64,000 nt of DNA from Granulosicoccus sp. Its GTDB lineage: Bacteria > Pseudomonadota > Gammaproteobacteria > Granulosicoccales > Granulosicoccaceae. Of the stretch, positions 1 through 8,639 are shown piece by piece (position 1 is the stretch's first letter; every line of letters starts with the position of its first letter). The DNA is taken from positions 1-64,000 of the forward strand of contig JALZVU010000088.1 of the NCBI GenBank assembly GCA_023301795.1. Reading direction: 5' to 3'. Both the position numbers and the translations under genes were made by a program. The notes below the pieces were generated by a model, which saw only the letters and a list, made by a program, of their open reading frames with translations, made no database searches and was not told the DNA's origin.

Positions 1-1373
1 CTTCAAGTCGTCTCCAGTTGGCTGGTGTTGCCGTATTAAGCGTCGTCACTACTTTGCTGGTTTTCTGGCTGCTGATATCGCGAGATATCCTTGCGCGGTT
101 GCTACAGACCATCGCCGTGCTGCGCAAGCTGGCTGATGGAAACTACGATGTTGAAATCGATAGTCGCGGCTCTGACGAGTTGACTGATCTTGCACGCACA
201 GTGGATGTCTTCCGGCGCAATGGGCTTGAGGCAAAGCGGCTCAACCAGGAACAAGTTGAACTTGCCCGTAAACAACATGAGCAGGAGCTCGCTCAGCGAG
301 CAAGCGAACAATCTGCTCTTGATGAGCGCAGTGCGCGTTTGAAAATTGAACACGACGAGGCGGTTGCTCAGCAAACGTTGGCAAAGGCACTTCAACATCG
401 AGTTGATGCATTACTTGTAGCTGTGAGTGCTGCCTCCCATGGCAATCTCAATCACCCTATCGACACTAACGGGGATGACTTGGCAGGTCAGATGGGGCGC
501 GCTCTGGACAGTCTATTCTCTGAGTTACGAGTCAGTATGCAGGGTATTGATGACAACGCTACACAGCTAGCGCGTGCATCCGACACGCTTAGTACACTAT
601 CTGTTGACATGAACGAGATGGCATCGGCCAACACATTGAGTGCACAAGATGCTTCGGAGCTCACCCATACAATGGGTGCAAGCGTTGATAGTGTTGCTGG
701 TGCAACCGAGCAGATGAGCTCATCTATTCGCCAGATAGCCAGAAATGCTAGTGAAGCTGAGGTGGTTGCAGCGCAAGCTGTTACGCTTGCACAAAACACT
801 GATGTTACGGTTCGCAAGCTTGCCACCAGTAGTGCTGGTATCGGTTCGGTAATCAAGGTCATAACGTCTATTGCAGAGCAGACTAACTTACTGGCGTTAA
901 ACGCAACGATAGAGGCTGCAAGAGCCGGAGACGCAGGTAAAGGTTTTGCGGTTGTGGCGAATGAGGTAAAGGAGCTTGCAAAAGAGACGGCCAAGGCTAC
1001 TGAACAAATCGAAGCCAGTATCTGTGATATTCAATCAGATACGGATTCTGCTGTTGACGCTATCCAGGCGATTGGAAGCATAATTACCAAGATTAGCAGT
1101 ATCCAATCAACCATAGCAGTAGCTGTTGATGAGCAGGCCGCAGTCACCCAGGACATTAGTCGCTCTGTCTCTCAGACGGCAAATGGTAGTGAAGCGATCT
1201 CGACAGTCATTCAAAATGTGGCAGATAAGGCATTGGCAAATCAACAGGCCTCTGACGATATCAGCAGTGCAGCATCTGAGCTTTCTGACACAGCCGTTCA
1301 ACTACAGAGTCTTGTTAAACGTTTTACAACGAATAACACGAGCATATCTTCTACCGCTAAAAAGGCTGCCTGA
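1..1373 (+). CDS. Methyl-accepting chemotaxis protein, C-terminal part (cut by window edge)
   Basis: The reading frame is open from the first bases, so the N-terminal sensor lies outside the window; about 456 residues are visible. A membrane helix (about residues 6-26) is followed by a HAMP domain (about 27-80), a charged coiled coil, a second HAMP-like stretch (about 145-190) and the long MCP signalling hairpin. The hairpin tip, with [18 protein letters not shown] near residue 291, is the CheA/CheW contact region. The protein ends in Ala-rich sequence without an NWETF-type tail, so CheR/CheB must find it without a C-terminal tether. It sits at the head of the visible che genes and probably feeds the same CheY/CheB. 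The sensed ligand cannot be told. Family call is secure. Confidence 0.95.
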   Translation, partial: SSRLQLAGVAVLSVVTTLLVFWLLISRDILARLLQTIAVLRKLADGNYDVEIDSRGSDELTDLARTVDVFRRNGLEAKRLNQEQVELARKQHEQELAQRASEQSALDERSARLKIEHDEAVAQQTLAKALQHRVDALLVAVSAASHGNLNHPIDTNGDDLAGQMGRALDSLFSELRVSMQGIDDNATQLARASDTLSTLSVDMNEMASANTLSAQDASELTHTMGASVDSVAGATEQMSSSIRQIARNASEAEVVAAQAVTLAQNTDVTVRKLATSSAGIGSVIKVITSIAEQTNLLALNATIEAARAGDAGKGFAVVANEVKELAKETAKATEQIEASICDIQSDTDSAVDAIQAIGSIITKISSIQSTIAVAVDEQAAVTQDISRSVSQTANGSEAISTVIQNVADKALANQQASDDISSAASELSDTAVQLQSLVKRFTTNNTSISSTAKKAA

Positions 1374-1449
1374 AAAGGCACTAACTATTAAAAAGTGTAG
1401 GTGTGACAGGTCACCTGCTCTGATGATTGATAACTTCAGGAACACTCCT

Positions 1450-1836
1450 ATGCCACAAGCTCAAGTTCATGCGCTCATCATTGATGATTCTCGTGCCATG
1501 CGTGCGATTCTCAAGCGCGTACTTAACAAGCTGAATTTCAAGACATCCGAGGCCGGTAATGGGCTTGAAGGGCTTGAGCGTCTGGCTGAACACGACGACA
1601 TTGCGATTTGTCTGGTTGACTGGAACATGCCTGAGATGGATGGGTATGAGTTTGTTAAAGCGGTTCGTTCTGACAAGGCTAATCAGGAACTCTGGTTGAT
1701 GATGGTGACCACAGAGACAGAGATGTCACGTGTTGTAAAAGCCATGGCTGCAGGTGCAAACGAGTATGTGATGAAGCCTTTCACCGATGATGTGATTATC
1801 GATAAATTGCGCCTGCTTGGGTTGGTTGCCGCGTAA
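1450..1836 (+). CDS. cheY: Chemotaxis response regulator CheY
   Basis: This is a stand-alone receiver domain of 128 residues. It carries acidic residues D12 and D13, phospho-acceptor D57 (in LVDWNMPEMDG), T87 and K109, which are the same positions as in E. coli CheY. CheA would phosphorylate it, after which it binds the flagellar switch or a comparable output. The ATG at 1450 is preceded by TTCAGGAA at a suitable distance. The frame stays open further upstream, but that part overlaps the receptor gene and is not coding. The stop is one base before cheB, which indicates one transcript. No CheA or CheW is visible; they may lie left of the window. Confidence 0.95.
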   Translation: MPQAQVHALIIDDSRAMRAILKRVLNKLNFKTSEAGNGLEGLERLAEHDDIAICLVDWNMPEMDGYEFVKAVRSDKANQELWLMMVTTETEMSRVVKAMAAGANEYVMKPFTDDVIIDKLRLLGLVAA

Positions 1837-1837
1837 C

Positions 1838-2995
1838 ATGAGTAATAAACGCATTTTAGTCGTTGACGATTCCTGTCTTTTTCAACGATTGCTTTCTGAC
1901 GTGATAAATGCTGGAGATGGCCTGGAAGTGGTTGGTGTTGCTTCAAATGGCAAGATAGCTTTGAGCATGATAGAGGAGCTAAGGCCTAATCTTATTACTC
2001 TGGATATTCTCATGCCTGAAATGGACGGTATTCAGACGTTGATGGAGCTGAAAAAAACATGGCCATCGATCAGAACCGTTATGGTGAGTTCACTGACCTC
2101 TGAAGGCTCTGATGCCGCGTTGGATGCGCTTGCGCTGGGCGCCAGCGAATATGCTGTAAAACCGACCACTGGTGGTGGCATTGCCGCCGTTCGTTCTATT
2201 CTGGCAGACGATTTAGTGCCAAAAATCGAGGCATTGTGCGGCGTGGAAAAACAACAAGTGTCAAGTGAGTGTTCTATAAAAGATCCCGGTGTGCCTGCTG
2301 ATTTTGGTTTGAGTCGTGTAAAGACACGGAAGAGATCTGTAAAAGGTGCTATCGATCTGGTTGCTATCGGCGTTTCAACCGGTGGGCCTGATGCCTTGGC
2401 GAAGCTTCTATCACAATTACCAGCAGATATTGGCGTACCTGTTGTTATCGTTCAGCACATGCCAGCTGAGTTCACAGCGAAACTCGCCAAGCGGCTTGAT
2501 GGTGGCAGTGCTCTTCAGGTTGTTGAAGCGCAGCTCGGTGACACGTTGCAGCCAGGTGTTGTGTACGTAGCGCCCGGAAGCTTTCACATGGTCCTTGAGC
2601 GTAATGGCGGTGATGTCGTTGTTAATTTGAATCAAGATGAGCCGGAGAATTCTTGCCGACCTTCTGTGGATCCACTTTTTCGTTCTATCCCACCAATCTA
2701 TGGGTCTAAATGCCTTGGCGTTATCATGACGGGGATGGGAGCTGATGGCCTCAAAGGTAGCGAAGCATTGTCTGCTGCGGGTTGTCCGATCATTGTTCAA
2801 GACAAGCCCACATCAATCGTCTGGGGTATGCCCAAGCTGGTTGCCATGGCCGGGCTTGCACAAGAGGAAGTACCGCTGGACAGAATGGCTGATGTGGTGA
2901 GCCGCTATGTGAAAGGCTCATCAGTGGTTAAAAGCTCAACTGCGGCTAACTCAGATATCTACAAACATACAACCATTGCGGGAAGGCGCTCATGA
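1838..2995 (+). CDS. cheB: Chemotaxis protein-glutamate methylesterase/glutaminase CheB
   Basis: The protein has 385 residues. An N-terminal receiver domain (phospho-Asp D56 in TLDILMPEMDG) is joined by a linker to the CheB catalytic domain. The catalytic triad is visible as S180 (GVSTGGPDAL), H207 (QHMPAEFT) and D303 (MTGMGADG). CheB removes methyl groups from, and deamidates, chemoreceptors once CheA has phosphorylated it, giving adaptation. The start chosen is ATG 1838, directly after the cheY stop; a longer frame beginning at 1817 would run into cheY. The 3' end overlaps cheR by ATGA, so the two adaptation enzymes are translationally coupled. Confidence 0.95.
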   Translation: MSNKRILVVDDSCLFQRLLSDVINAGDGLEVVGVASNGKIALSMIEELRPNLITLDILMPEMDGIQTLMELKKTWPSIRTVMVSSLTSEGSDAALDALALGASEYAVKPTTGGGIAAVRSILADDLVPKIEALCGVEKQQVSSECSIKDPGVPADFGLSRVKTRKRSVKGAIDLVAIGVSTGGPDALAKLLSQLPADIGVPVVIVQHMPAEFTAKLAKRLDGGSALQVVEAQLGDTLQPGVVYVAPGSFHMVLERNGGDVVVNLNQDEPENSCRPSVDPLFRSIPPIYGSKCLGVIMTGMGADGLKGSEALSAAGCPIIVQDKPTSIVWGMPKLVAMAGLAQEEVPLDRMADVVSRYVKGSSVVKSSTAANSDIYKHTTIAGRRS

Positions 2996-3804
2996 GCGAG
3001 ATAAGCAATTCTGATTTCGATTTCGTTCGTGATCTTGTGTATAAAGAATCGGCTATAGCGATTGATCCAGATATGAAATATCTGGTGGAATCGCGCCTGA
3101 CGTCGTTGACCCGAAAAACAGATTACAAAAGTCTCGATGAGCTGCTAAGGGCCTTGCGATCTGGACGTGATGGAGCCTTGGGTGCGAGGGTGGTCGACGC
3201 AATGACCACCAATGAGACATCGTTTTTCCGAGACTCTCATCCCTTTGATACTCTGTGCAAAGACGTTTTGCCTGCTATCGCAAAGTCGCATTCCGGCACT
3301 ATCAACATCTGGTGCGCGGCTTGCTCCACAGGCCAGGAACCCTACACCATTGCCATGGCTATTCATGAGCAGTGTCCAGAACTTGCATCACGCATTGCAA
3401 TTACAGGGACAGATATTTCCGCAGAGGTGGTGGCAAAAGCTTCAGCGGGTCGGTATAACCGGCTTGAGGTAAATCGAGGTTTGCCAATGCAATTGCTGAC
3501 GAAGTATTTCGTGCAGCAAGGACTGTCATGGGAGGTCAGTTCAAAGCTACGGGATATGGTCAGCTTTGAGCAACTTAATCTGATTCGGGATTGGCGTGGA
3601 TTGCCTGATATGGATGTTATATTTCTGCGCAATGTTCTAATTTATTTTGATCCAGATGTGAAAACTCGCATCTTGCAAAAATCCTGCACGGTTCTAAAAC
3701 CTGGGGGATGTCTATTTCTTGGGTTGTCGGAGACAACTCTGAATCTGAACACTGACTATCAGCGCGTCACGACCGACCGCAGTCACTATTACAAAATTGC
3801 CTGA
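2992..3804 (+). CDS. cheR: Chemotaxis protein methyltransferase CheR
   Basis: The protein has 270 residues, typical for CheR. It has an N-terminal helical CheR_N domain (about 1-80) and a SAM-dependent methyltransferase domain with the motif WCAACSTGQEPYTIAM and a later DVIFLRNVLIYFD segment typical of the family. It methylates receptor glutamates using S-adenosylmethionine, opposing CheB. The ATG overlaps the cheB stop (ATGA). No pentapeptide-binding target is seen on the visible receptor tail, so it probably acts untethered. Confidence 0.95.
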   Translation: MSEISNSDFDFVRDLVYKESAIAIDPDMKYLVESRLTSLTRKTDYKSLDELLRALRSGRDGALGARVVDAMTTNETSFFRDSHPFDTLCKDVLPAIAKSHSGTINIWCAACSTGQEPYTIAMAIHEQCPELASRIAITGTDISAEVVAKASAGRYNRLEVNRGLPMQLLTKYFVQQGLSWEVSSKLRDMVSFEQLNLIRDWRGLPDMDVIFLRNVLIYFDPDVKTRILQKSCTVLKPGGCLFLGLSETTLNLNTDYQRVTTDRSHYYKIA

Positions 3805-3818
3805 GCGGAGTATTCGAC

Positions 3819-4271
3819 ATGAGTGTAATACGTGAAGAAGAATTACAAGAGATCGTTGAAGTCGTCTGCATGACAGCACTGGAGTTGCCGATCGGTGTCG
3901 GCGACAGTTCAGTGCTTGCATCATGTGATGTGCAGACTTCTGAAATTGAAATCAGTGGCGCATGGCAGGGAGCTGTGAGAGTACGGGCAAGTATTGAATT
4001 TTTAACCCACGCAGCCTCTAAGATGTTCAATTGTCCGTCGGATGAGGTGTCGGATATGGATCGTGCTGATTCGCTAACTGAACTGACAAACATGCTCGGT
4101 GGTACGGTTAAGTGCCTGCTTCCTGAACCCTGCAACTTGTCTCTACCCATAATTTTGACGAACGATTTGTCAGATACGGAAGATCACGAGTGGGAAAATT
4201 TTGAGTGTGAGGGTCGGCAGCTTGCGGTTGCGGTCACCCAGAAGGCTCAGGGTGCGCAGCAAGCAGCCTGA
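3819..4271 (+). CDS. CheX-like chemotaxis phosphatase
   Basis: This is a 150-residue soluble protein of the CheC/CheX/FliY type. The single visible active-site pair, E88-x-x-N91 (in ELTNMLGG), matches the family rule that Glu and Asn two residues apart position water for dephosphorylation of CheY-P. Length and the single motif favour CheX over the two-motif CheC. It starts 14 bases after cheR in the same direction, so it is very likely the signal-terminating phosphatase of this cluster. No cheZ is seen in the window. Sequence similarity to well-studied CheX is modest, hence the moderate confidence. Confidence 0.7.
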   Translation: MSVIREEELQEIVEVVCMTALELPIGVGDSSVLASCDVQTSEIEISGAWQGAVRVRASIEFLTHAASKMFNCPSDEVSDMDRADSLTELTNMLGGTVKCLLPEPCNLSLPIILTNDLSDTEDHEWENFECEGRQLAVAVTQKAQGAQQAA

Positions 4272-4484
4272 TTACTGAGCGCCATGATAATGACGCTTGC
4301 TGCAGGTTAGTCGATACGCCTTGTGGCCGACAGGCAAGACGCCAGATGAACTAGACTAGTGGGTATGGTGGGATGGAGATGTGCTCACCGCGACTCTGTT
4401 TACTAACGCTGCCCACGTGGAAACACGAACAGTCTGTGTAGGCAGAGTCAGAACACACACTTTGTCCACTCACTGGAGAACACC

Positions 4485-5525
4485 ATGGTGAAGTTTCTGA
4501 CGTTCACAGGTAAAACAGCCGGTCGCTATTTTGCACTTGCTGCCTTGACAACAACGCTGGTAGCTTGCGGCGGCGGTGGTGGTGGGGATTCCACCGAATT
4601 GGAAAATGGCGACATTGATAGCCTGGACCTGGATGGGGACGGTATACCCAACGGTGAAGACTTTGATGACGACGATGATGGTATCGATGATCTGGCGGAT
4701 CCGTTTGTAGATCGTGATGGGGATGGGTTCGATGACATCATCGGAGCGCAGGATCTGGATCAGGATGGAATCGTGAATAGTGAAGATTTCGATGCCGACG
4801 GTGATTTTCTGGCTGATGCAGATATTGATTTTGATACAGGCGAGAGACTGGACAAGTTCATTGATTTGAACCAGGACGGGTTTGATGATGAATCTGGCCA
4901 GACTGAGGGGCAGAGCATCGGAGTCACCGCCGACATGCCTTGCGGCATTGAAAGCGGTAGCGATTCACAATCGGCCAACAATGAGTGGAACGATAACTGC
5001 TTGGTTCGTCGATCCTCAGCAGGTGGTTTGTTCGCTGACAGTTTGTACGCGGTTGGCGTTCAACGCATTTCGTGGTGTGCAGGTTTTGATGGCACGATAC
5101 CCGCGGACACCGTGGCAGATTTTGCTGAAGGCGAGTTTGGGCCCAGTTCAGAGGCATCGTTGAAGGCGTTTCAACTAGCTACCTCTATTCCTAACAGTGA
5201 GCCATTGCCAGCAGGTGATGAACCCTTTGCCATGCTGGTTGATGATGGCCAAGTGGGTCCGCAGACGTGGGCGAAATTGCGTAAAGCGATTACACGATTG
5301 ACTCTAGCTGAATTCGATGTCAACGATTCAGTCGATACAGTAGGGTTTGACACGTACGGGTTTGCGGCTGGTCGTTGTGCTGATATCCCCTTGTTTTATC
5401 AAGCGTTGACCTTGCAGGAAGACGGTATTAATGTTGATCTGCTAGGTTGGAGACTGGCCAGAAATCCACCAAACTCAGGCGACAGCGTGCCATTTTCTAT
5501 CGACGCACCGTTTAACCGTTTGTAG
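4485..5525 (+). CDS. Lipoprotein with calcium-type Asp repeats and a peptidoglycan-binding domain
   Basis: The protein has 346 residues. A signal peptide ends in a lipobox (LVAC, Cys about residue 28) followed by a run of glycines. Residues about 35-135 are a chain of Asp-rich repeats (DLDGDGIPNGEDFDDD, DRDGDGFDD, DLDQDGIVNSEDFD) of the thrombospondin-type-3/EF-hand-like calcium-binding kind. The C-terminal half contains a PG_binding_1-like segment (YAVGVQRISWCAGF ... DGQVGPQTWAKLR). It is therefore probably a membrane-anchored, Ca-stiffened stalk that touches peptidoglycan. It heads the co-directional block that runs to 15847. The exact role is unknown. Confidence 0.75.
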   Translation: MVKFLTFTGKTAGRYFALAALTTTLVACGGGGGGDSTELENGDIDSLDLDGDGIPNGEDFDDDDDGIDDLADPFVDRDGDGFDDIIGAQDLDQDGIVNSEDFDADGDFLADADIDFDTGERLDKFIDLNQDGFDDESGQTEGQSIGVTADMPCGIESGSDSQSANNEWNDNCLVRRSSAGGLFADSLYAVGVQRISWCAGFDGTIPADTVADFAEGEFGPSSEASLKAFQLATSIPNSEPLPAGDEPFAMLVDDGQVGPQTWAKLRKAITRLTLAEFDVNDSVDTVGFDTYGFAAGRCADIPLFYQALTLQEDGINVDLLGWRLARNPPNSGDSVPFSIDAPFNRL

Positions 5526-5545
5526 CCCTTCGTATGTGAGCTTAA

Positions 5546-5572
5546 GCTGGCATTGAGTTTTTCAATGCCAGC
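5546..5572 (+). terminator. Perfect 11-bp hairpin between the lipoprotein and HEAT-repeat genes
   Basis: GCTGGCATTGA (5546-5556) pairs perfectly with TCAATGCCAGC (5562-5572) around a 5-base loop, 20 bases after the lipoprotein stop. No T-run follows, so it may be a Rho-assisted end, an attenuator or a 3'-end stabiliser. It also buries the ATG at 5565, which argues for the downstream ATG at 5598 as the start of the next gene. Confidence 0.5.
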
Positions 5573-5597
5573 CTTGCACAATGAAAGACAAGAAATT

Positions 5598-6620
5598 ATG
5601 AAAGCTGTTGCTGTAAGCGCTTGTGTGGCAGCTATTATCGGCGGCCTAGCTTACTGGCAGCTGTTCATTAATTCGCCAACCGATACGTTTGCTGATCAGG
5701 CTTCGGTCAAGACCCCGTCAGGTACCGAGGGGGTCGCAGGACATGCTGGAATCCTGCAAGAATCACTTTCGCCCTTTGCGGTTGCCAATACCGACGTGTC
5801 ATCAGCTCAAGCGCTGAAAGCAGAGGGACACGATGCAGCCGCCGACAACCAGCAAGCAGCTCCGACATTGCAAGGCAATGCACAGCTTCCCGACTGGGGA
5901 GCACCCCTCGGTGAAGCCCAATTGTCCATTCTGGTAGAACGACTACGCTTGGACCCTGCGCTCTTGCAACAGCTGATGGACGAATTCAGGCAAGAGAATG
6001 ACCCTACCCGTAAAGCCTTACTTGCCAGTGTGCTGGGTGAGGTTGGGGGCGATGAAGTTACCCTGCTGGCTAGTGAATTGATCTTCTCTGGCAGTGCCTC
6101 TGAACGCTCTGTTGGTTTGAACCTGCTACAGGCGGTTCAACCTGGCAACGCGTCTGCTCGCGATATTGTGTCTAGCATGCTGTCCACCGAAGTGGAACCT
6201 GATGTTCTTACGCAGACCTTGACGGTATTAGCGCGCCCCGGTGATGTGGACGAGGCCAGTCGAGCGTATCTGGCTGATCAGGTGGCCTGGCTAACAACGC
6301 ATGAGGATGTCAACGTGCGTGGAATGAGTCTGGATGTTCTGTCCAGATGGAGTCGTGAGGGGCAGCACACAGATGTATTTGTGCGCGCTCTGGATGATGA
6401 GTCTGCCAACGTACGCGCATCAGCGGCCTACGCCCTGGTGGGGCAAGATGTCCAATCCACAGAGCTTGTTGACCGGCTGTTCACGGTGTTAGAAGATACC
6501 GAGGAACGTGCAAGTGTGAAGAGCGCGGCAACCCTTGCACTGAATTCTCTAGCCCTTTCACCGACGCAACAGGCTCGGTTGGACGCTCTAGTGAAGGCCC
6601 GTAATACAGCTACCCGCTGA
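5598..6620 (+). CDS. Membrane-anchored HEAT-repeat protein
   Basis: The protein has 340 residues. It begins with an uncleaved-looking membrane helix (VAVSACVAAIIGGLAYWQL), continues with a low-complexity linker to about residue 105, and ends in about 200 residues of helical HEAT/armadillo-like repeats. Conserved repeat turns read VNVRGMSLDVLSRW and ANVRASAAYALV, and the closing repeat is DTEERASVKSAATLALNSL. Such solenoids bind other proteins; the domain should face the periplasm. ATG 5598 was chosen because the membrane helix begins right after it and the earlier ATG 5565 and TTG 5553 lie inside the hairpin stem. It lies between two envelope-protein genes in the same direction. No specific function can be given. 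Confidence 0.65.
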   Translation: MKAVAVSACVAAIIGGLAYWQLFINSPTDTFADQASVKTPSGTEGVAGHAGILQESLSPFAVANTDVSSAQALKAEGHDAAADNQQAAPTLQGNAQLPDWGAPLGEAQLSILVERLRLDPALLQQLMDEFRQENDPTRKALLASVLGEVGGDEVTLLASELIFSGSASERSVGLNLLQAVQPGNASARDIVSSMLSTEVEPDVLTQTLTVLARPGDVDEASRAYLADQVAWLTTHEDVNVRGMSLDVLSRWSREGQHTDVFVRALDDESANVRASAAYALVGQDVQSTELVDRLFTVLEDTEERASVKSAATLALNSLALSPTQQARLDALVKARNTATR

Positions 6621-6746
6621 GCGCGCATGAATGTGAGCGGTACGGATGGGTTGGCCGCTACTGCGTAGCGGCGTGTTCACATGGCGTACTAGTTGCACCG
6701 CTTGCACATACTGCAATTGCTATGGCCCTGCCAATACACCGCCACG

Positions 6747-8639
6747 ATGTCTTCGCCTGCGCTCGACACCTTGCTCCCCCAATCCGAACCTGTCCCTGCA
6801 GGATCGGATGAGCCGATCCTGAGACCAACACGTTGTGATGATGGTTGTTACGCGTGGCTAGCCTGGCTGCACAGGTTACTTTCAGGTGATGCATTGCAGC
6901 TCTATCGAACTGATTTGTGCGACGGCAAAGTGCATCTGAGTCATATCGGCTCATTGCCTGAGAATCAGGCGCCGCCTCGCACCGCGATTAAAGCGCTTGT
7001 GCTGCGAGCTGCCAGATGCGGCTCCGTGGTGCGCGCCAAAAATGCAACGAAAAGCGATCACTGTGTGGTTTGTATTCCCGATACTGCGCATGACGCCCAG
7101 CCTTCTTCCCGTTATGTTCTTGTCATAGAACGATCCGGTAGTTCAAAGCTTGATGTCCAGACGCAGTCCAGATTGGTCACCTGGGCGTTCGCAGCCATTG
7201 TGAAATTTACCGCTACATCTGTAACCACATTTGCACCGACAACTGTATCCACAACAACATCCAGAGTGCCTGAAGCAACACTCTCTCAATGGAGTCTTGA
7301 GCAGTTGGATCGTCAGGGAAGTTTGAATGATAGGTTCGCGCAGCTGATGCAGACGCTGGCCGAGTTGTCGTTCAGTCAGCGCTGTCTGGTCGTGAAGCTT
7401 AAGCTACGGGGCGAGCATATTCGAGGCTCTGTACTCATGGCGATATCTGGACAAGCTCGTGTCGATAACCGTCTGGCGATGCCTGGTGCATTGGCGCGCA
7501 GTGTGGAGAAAATCTATCAGGGGCAAAAACGCTTGTCTATCCGTTGTGAAGATTCAGTCGCGCCCTATGGTCGTGAGCATGAGTGTGCTTCGGGTCTGCC
7601 AATATTATGCTCACGCCTGGTGATACCCGTGCACGTCGAGTCAGATTGCTACGTGGTTTTGCTGGAGCGTGCGGTTGACCAGCCATTCACTGGCGCAGAG
7701 CAGGCAGACATTGGACATGAACTCAATACTGCAGTACAGGTGCTTGTACTTCGTGATCTGGCAACACAGGGAATTGCTTGTGTTATCAAGCGTCGACTAA
7801 ATGATTGCCGTGAAGGATTCAGAGCACAGCGCACTCGTAACGTTACGGCGGGTGCGGCACTGATTCTTGCATTGTCTTTGCTGTTGTATCCTGTGGAGCA
7901 TCGGGTCACTGCTCCGTTGAGCGTTGAAGCAGCTGAACGCTATGTTTTAATCGCACCGATCGATGGCTTTGTGCGCTCCGTGCGAGTCAAGGCGGGCGAT
8001 GTAGTTGCAAAAGATCAGATCATAGCGGCTTTGGATGATCTGGACTTGCAGCTTCAATGGCAGCAACGCCAGAGTGAGCAAATGCAGAACAGTCAAGCCT
8101 ACGCAAAGGCACTGGCGACCCGAAACAGGGTGGAGGTGACTCGTCTCAAAGAGCGCGCGCGGCTCCTGCAGGCGGAGTTGTCTCAGTTGCAGATGCAAAG
8201 AGATAGGCTCGTGCTAAGAGCGCCGGTATCAGGTGTGGTTCTGAGTGGAGCACTGGATGATTTTCTGGGTGCTGCGGTCAGTGCAGGAGATACGCTGTTC
8301 AGTATCGGTTCAAATACTTCACACCGTTTGGTTTTAGAGGTATCCGAATACGACGTAAACAGTGTTAAGCCAGGTCAGCCAGTGGGAATACGTCTGTCTG
8401 CTGATCCCTCCATTGTGCTTGAGGCAACCGTAACCACCATCATGCCGCTTGCCACACTGGTTAATGGTGTGAACAGTGTTCAGGTACACGCAGTGTTGAA
8501 TAACGATGCACAGCTCAGACCCGGAATGGAGGGGCTTGGGAAAATTTTGTTGGGCACGCGCAGCAGATTGAATCAGTGGCGATTACGTATTGGTGCACGG
8601 TTGATTTGGTTGGGTTGGAAGTTGGGTGTTATCCGGTGA
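6747..8639 (+). CDS. GAF-domain HlyD-type membrane fusion (periplasmic adaptor) protein
   Basis: The protein has 630 residues. The N-terminal 360 residues are cytoplasmic in character and include a GAF-like region (about 165-345). One membrane helix follows (about 364-385, TAGAALILALSLLLYP), then a HlyD-type adaptor: lipoyl half-motifs (IDGFVRSVRVKAGDVV ... RAPVSGVVLSGAL) flank a coiled coil (about 430-490), and a beta-barrel lies near the end. HlyD adaptors bridge inner-membrane exporters to outer-membrane channels. A cytosolic GAF sensor on such a protein is unusual. The stop overlaps the GTG of the next gene (GTGA), so the pair is made together. ATG 6747 was preferred to an upstream TTG at 6693; neither has a strong ribosome site. 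Confidence 0.75.
   Translation: MSSPALDTLLPQSEPVPAGSDEPILRPTRCDDGCYAWLAWLHRLLSGDALQLYRTDLCDGKVHLSHIGSLPENQAPPRTAIKALVLRAARCGSVVRAKNATKSDHCVVCIPDTAHDAQPSSRYVLVIERSGSSKLDVQTQSRLVTWAFAAIVKFTATSVTTFAPTTVSTTTSRVPEATLSQWSLEQLDRQGSLNDRFAQLMQTLAELSFSQRCLVVKLKLRGEHIRGSVLMAISGQARVDNRLAMPGALARSVEKIYQGQKRLSIRCEDSVAPYGREHECASGLPILCSRLVIPVHVESDCYVVLLERAVDQPFTGAEQADIGHELNTAVQVLVLRDLATQGIACVIKRRLNDCREGFRAQRTRNVTAGAALILALSLLLYPVEHRVTAPLSVEAAERYVLIAPIDGFVRSVRVKAGDVVAKDQIIAALDDLDLQLQWQQRQSEQMQNSQAYAKALATRNRVEVTRLKERARLLQAELSQLQMQRDRLVLRAPVSGVVLSGALDDFLGAAVSAGDTLFSIGSNTSHRLVLEVSEYDVNSVKPGQPVGIRLSADPSIVLEATVTTIMPLATLVNGVNSVQVHAVLNNDAQLRPGMEGLGKILLGTRSRLNQWRLRIGARLIWLGWKLGVIR

Noticed and set aside
1126-1449. Open frame in front of cheY that would extend the protein by over 100 residues
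   Set aside because: It overlaps the 3' end of the chemoreceptor gene in another frame and gives low-complexity protein; the receiver domain begins at ATG 1450 with its own ribosome site.
4590-4890. Repetitive GAT/GAC-rich DNA that looks like a tandem repeat or CRISPR-like array
   Set aside because: It is coding sequence for Asp-rich calcium-type repeats in the lipoprotein; the units are not identical and there are no spacers.
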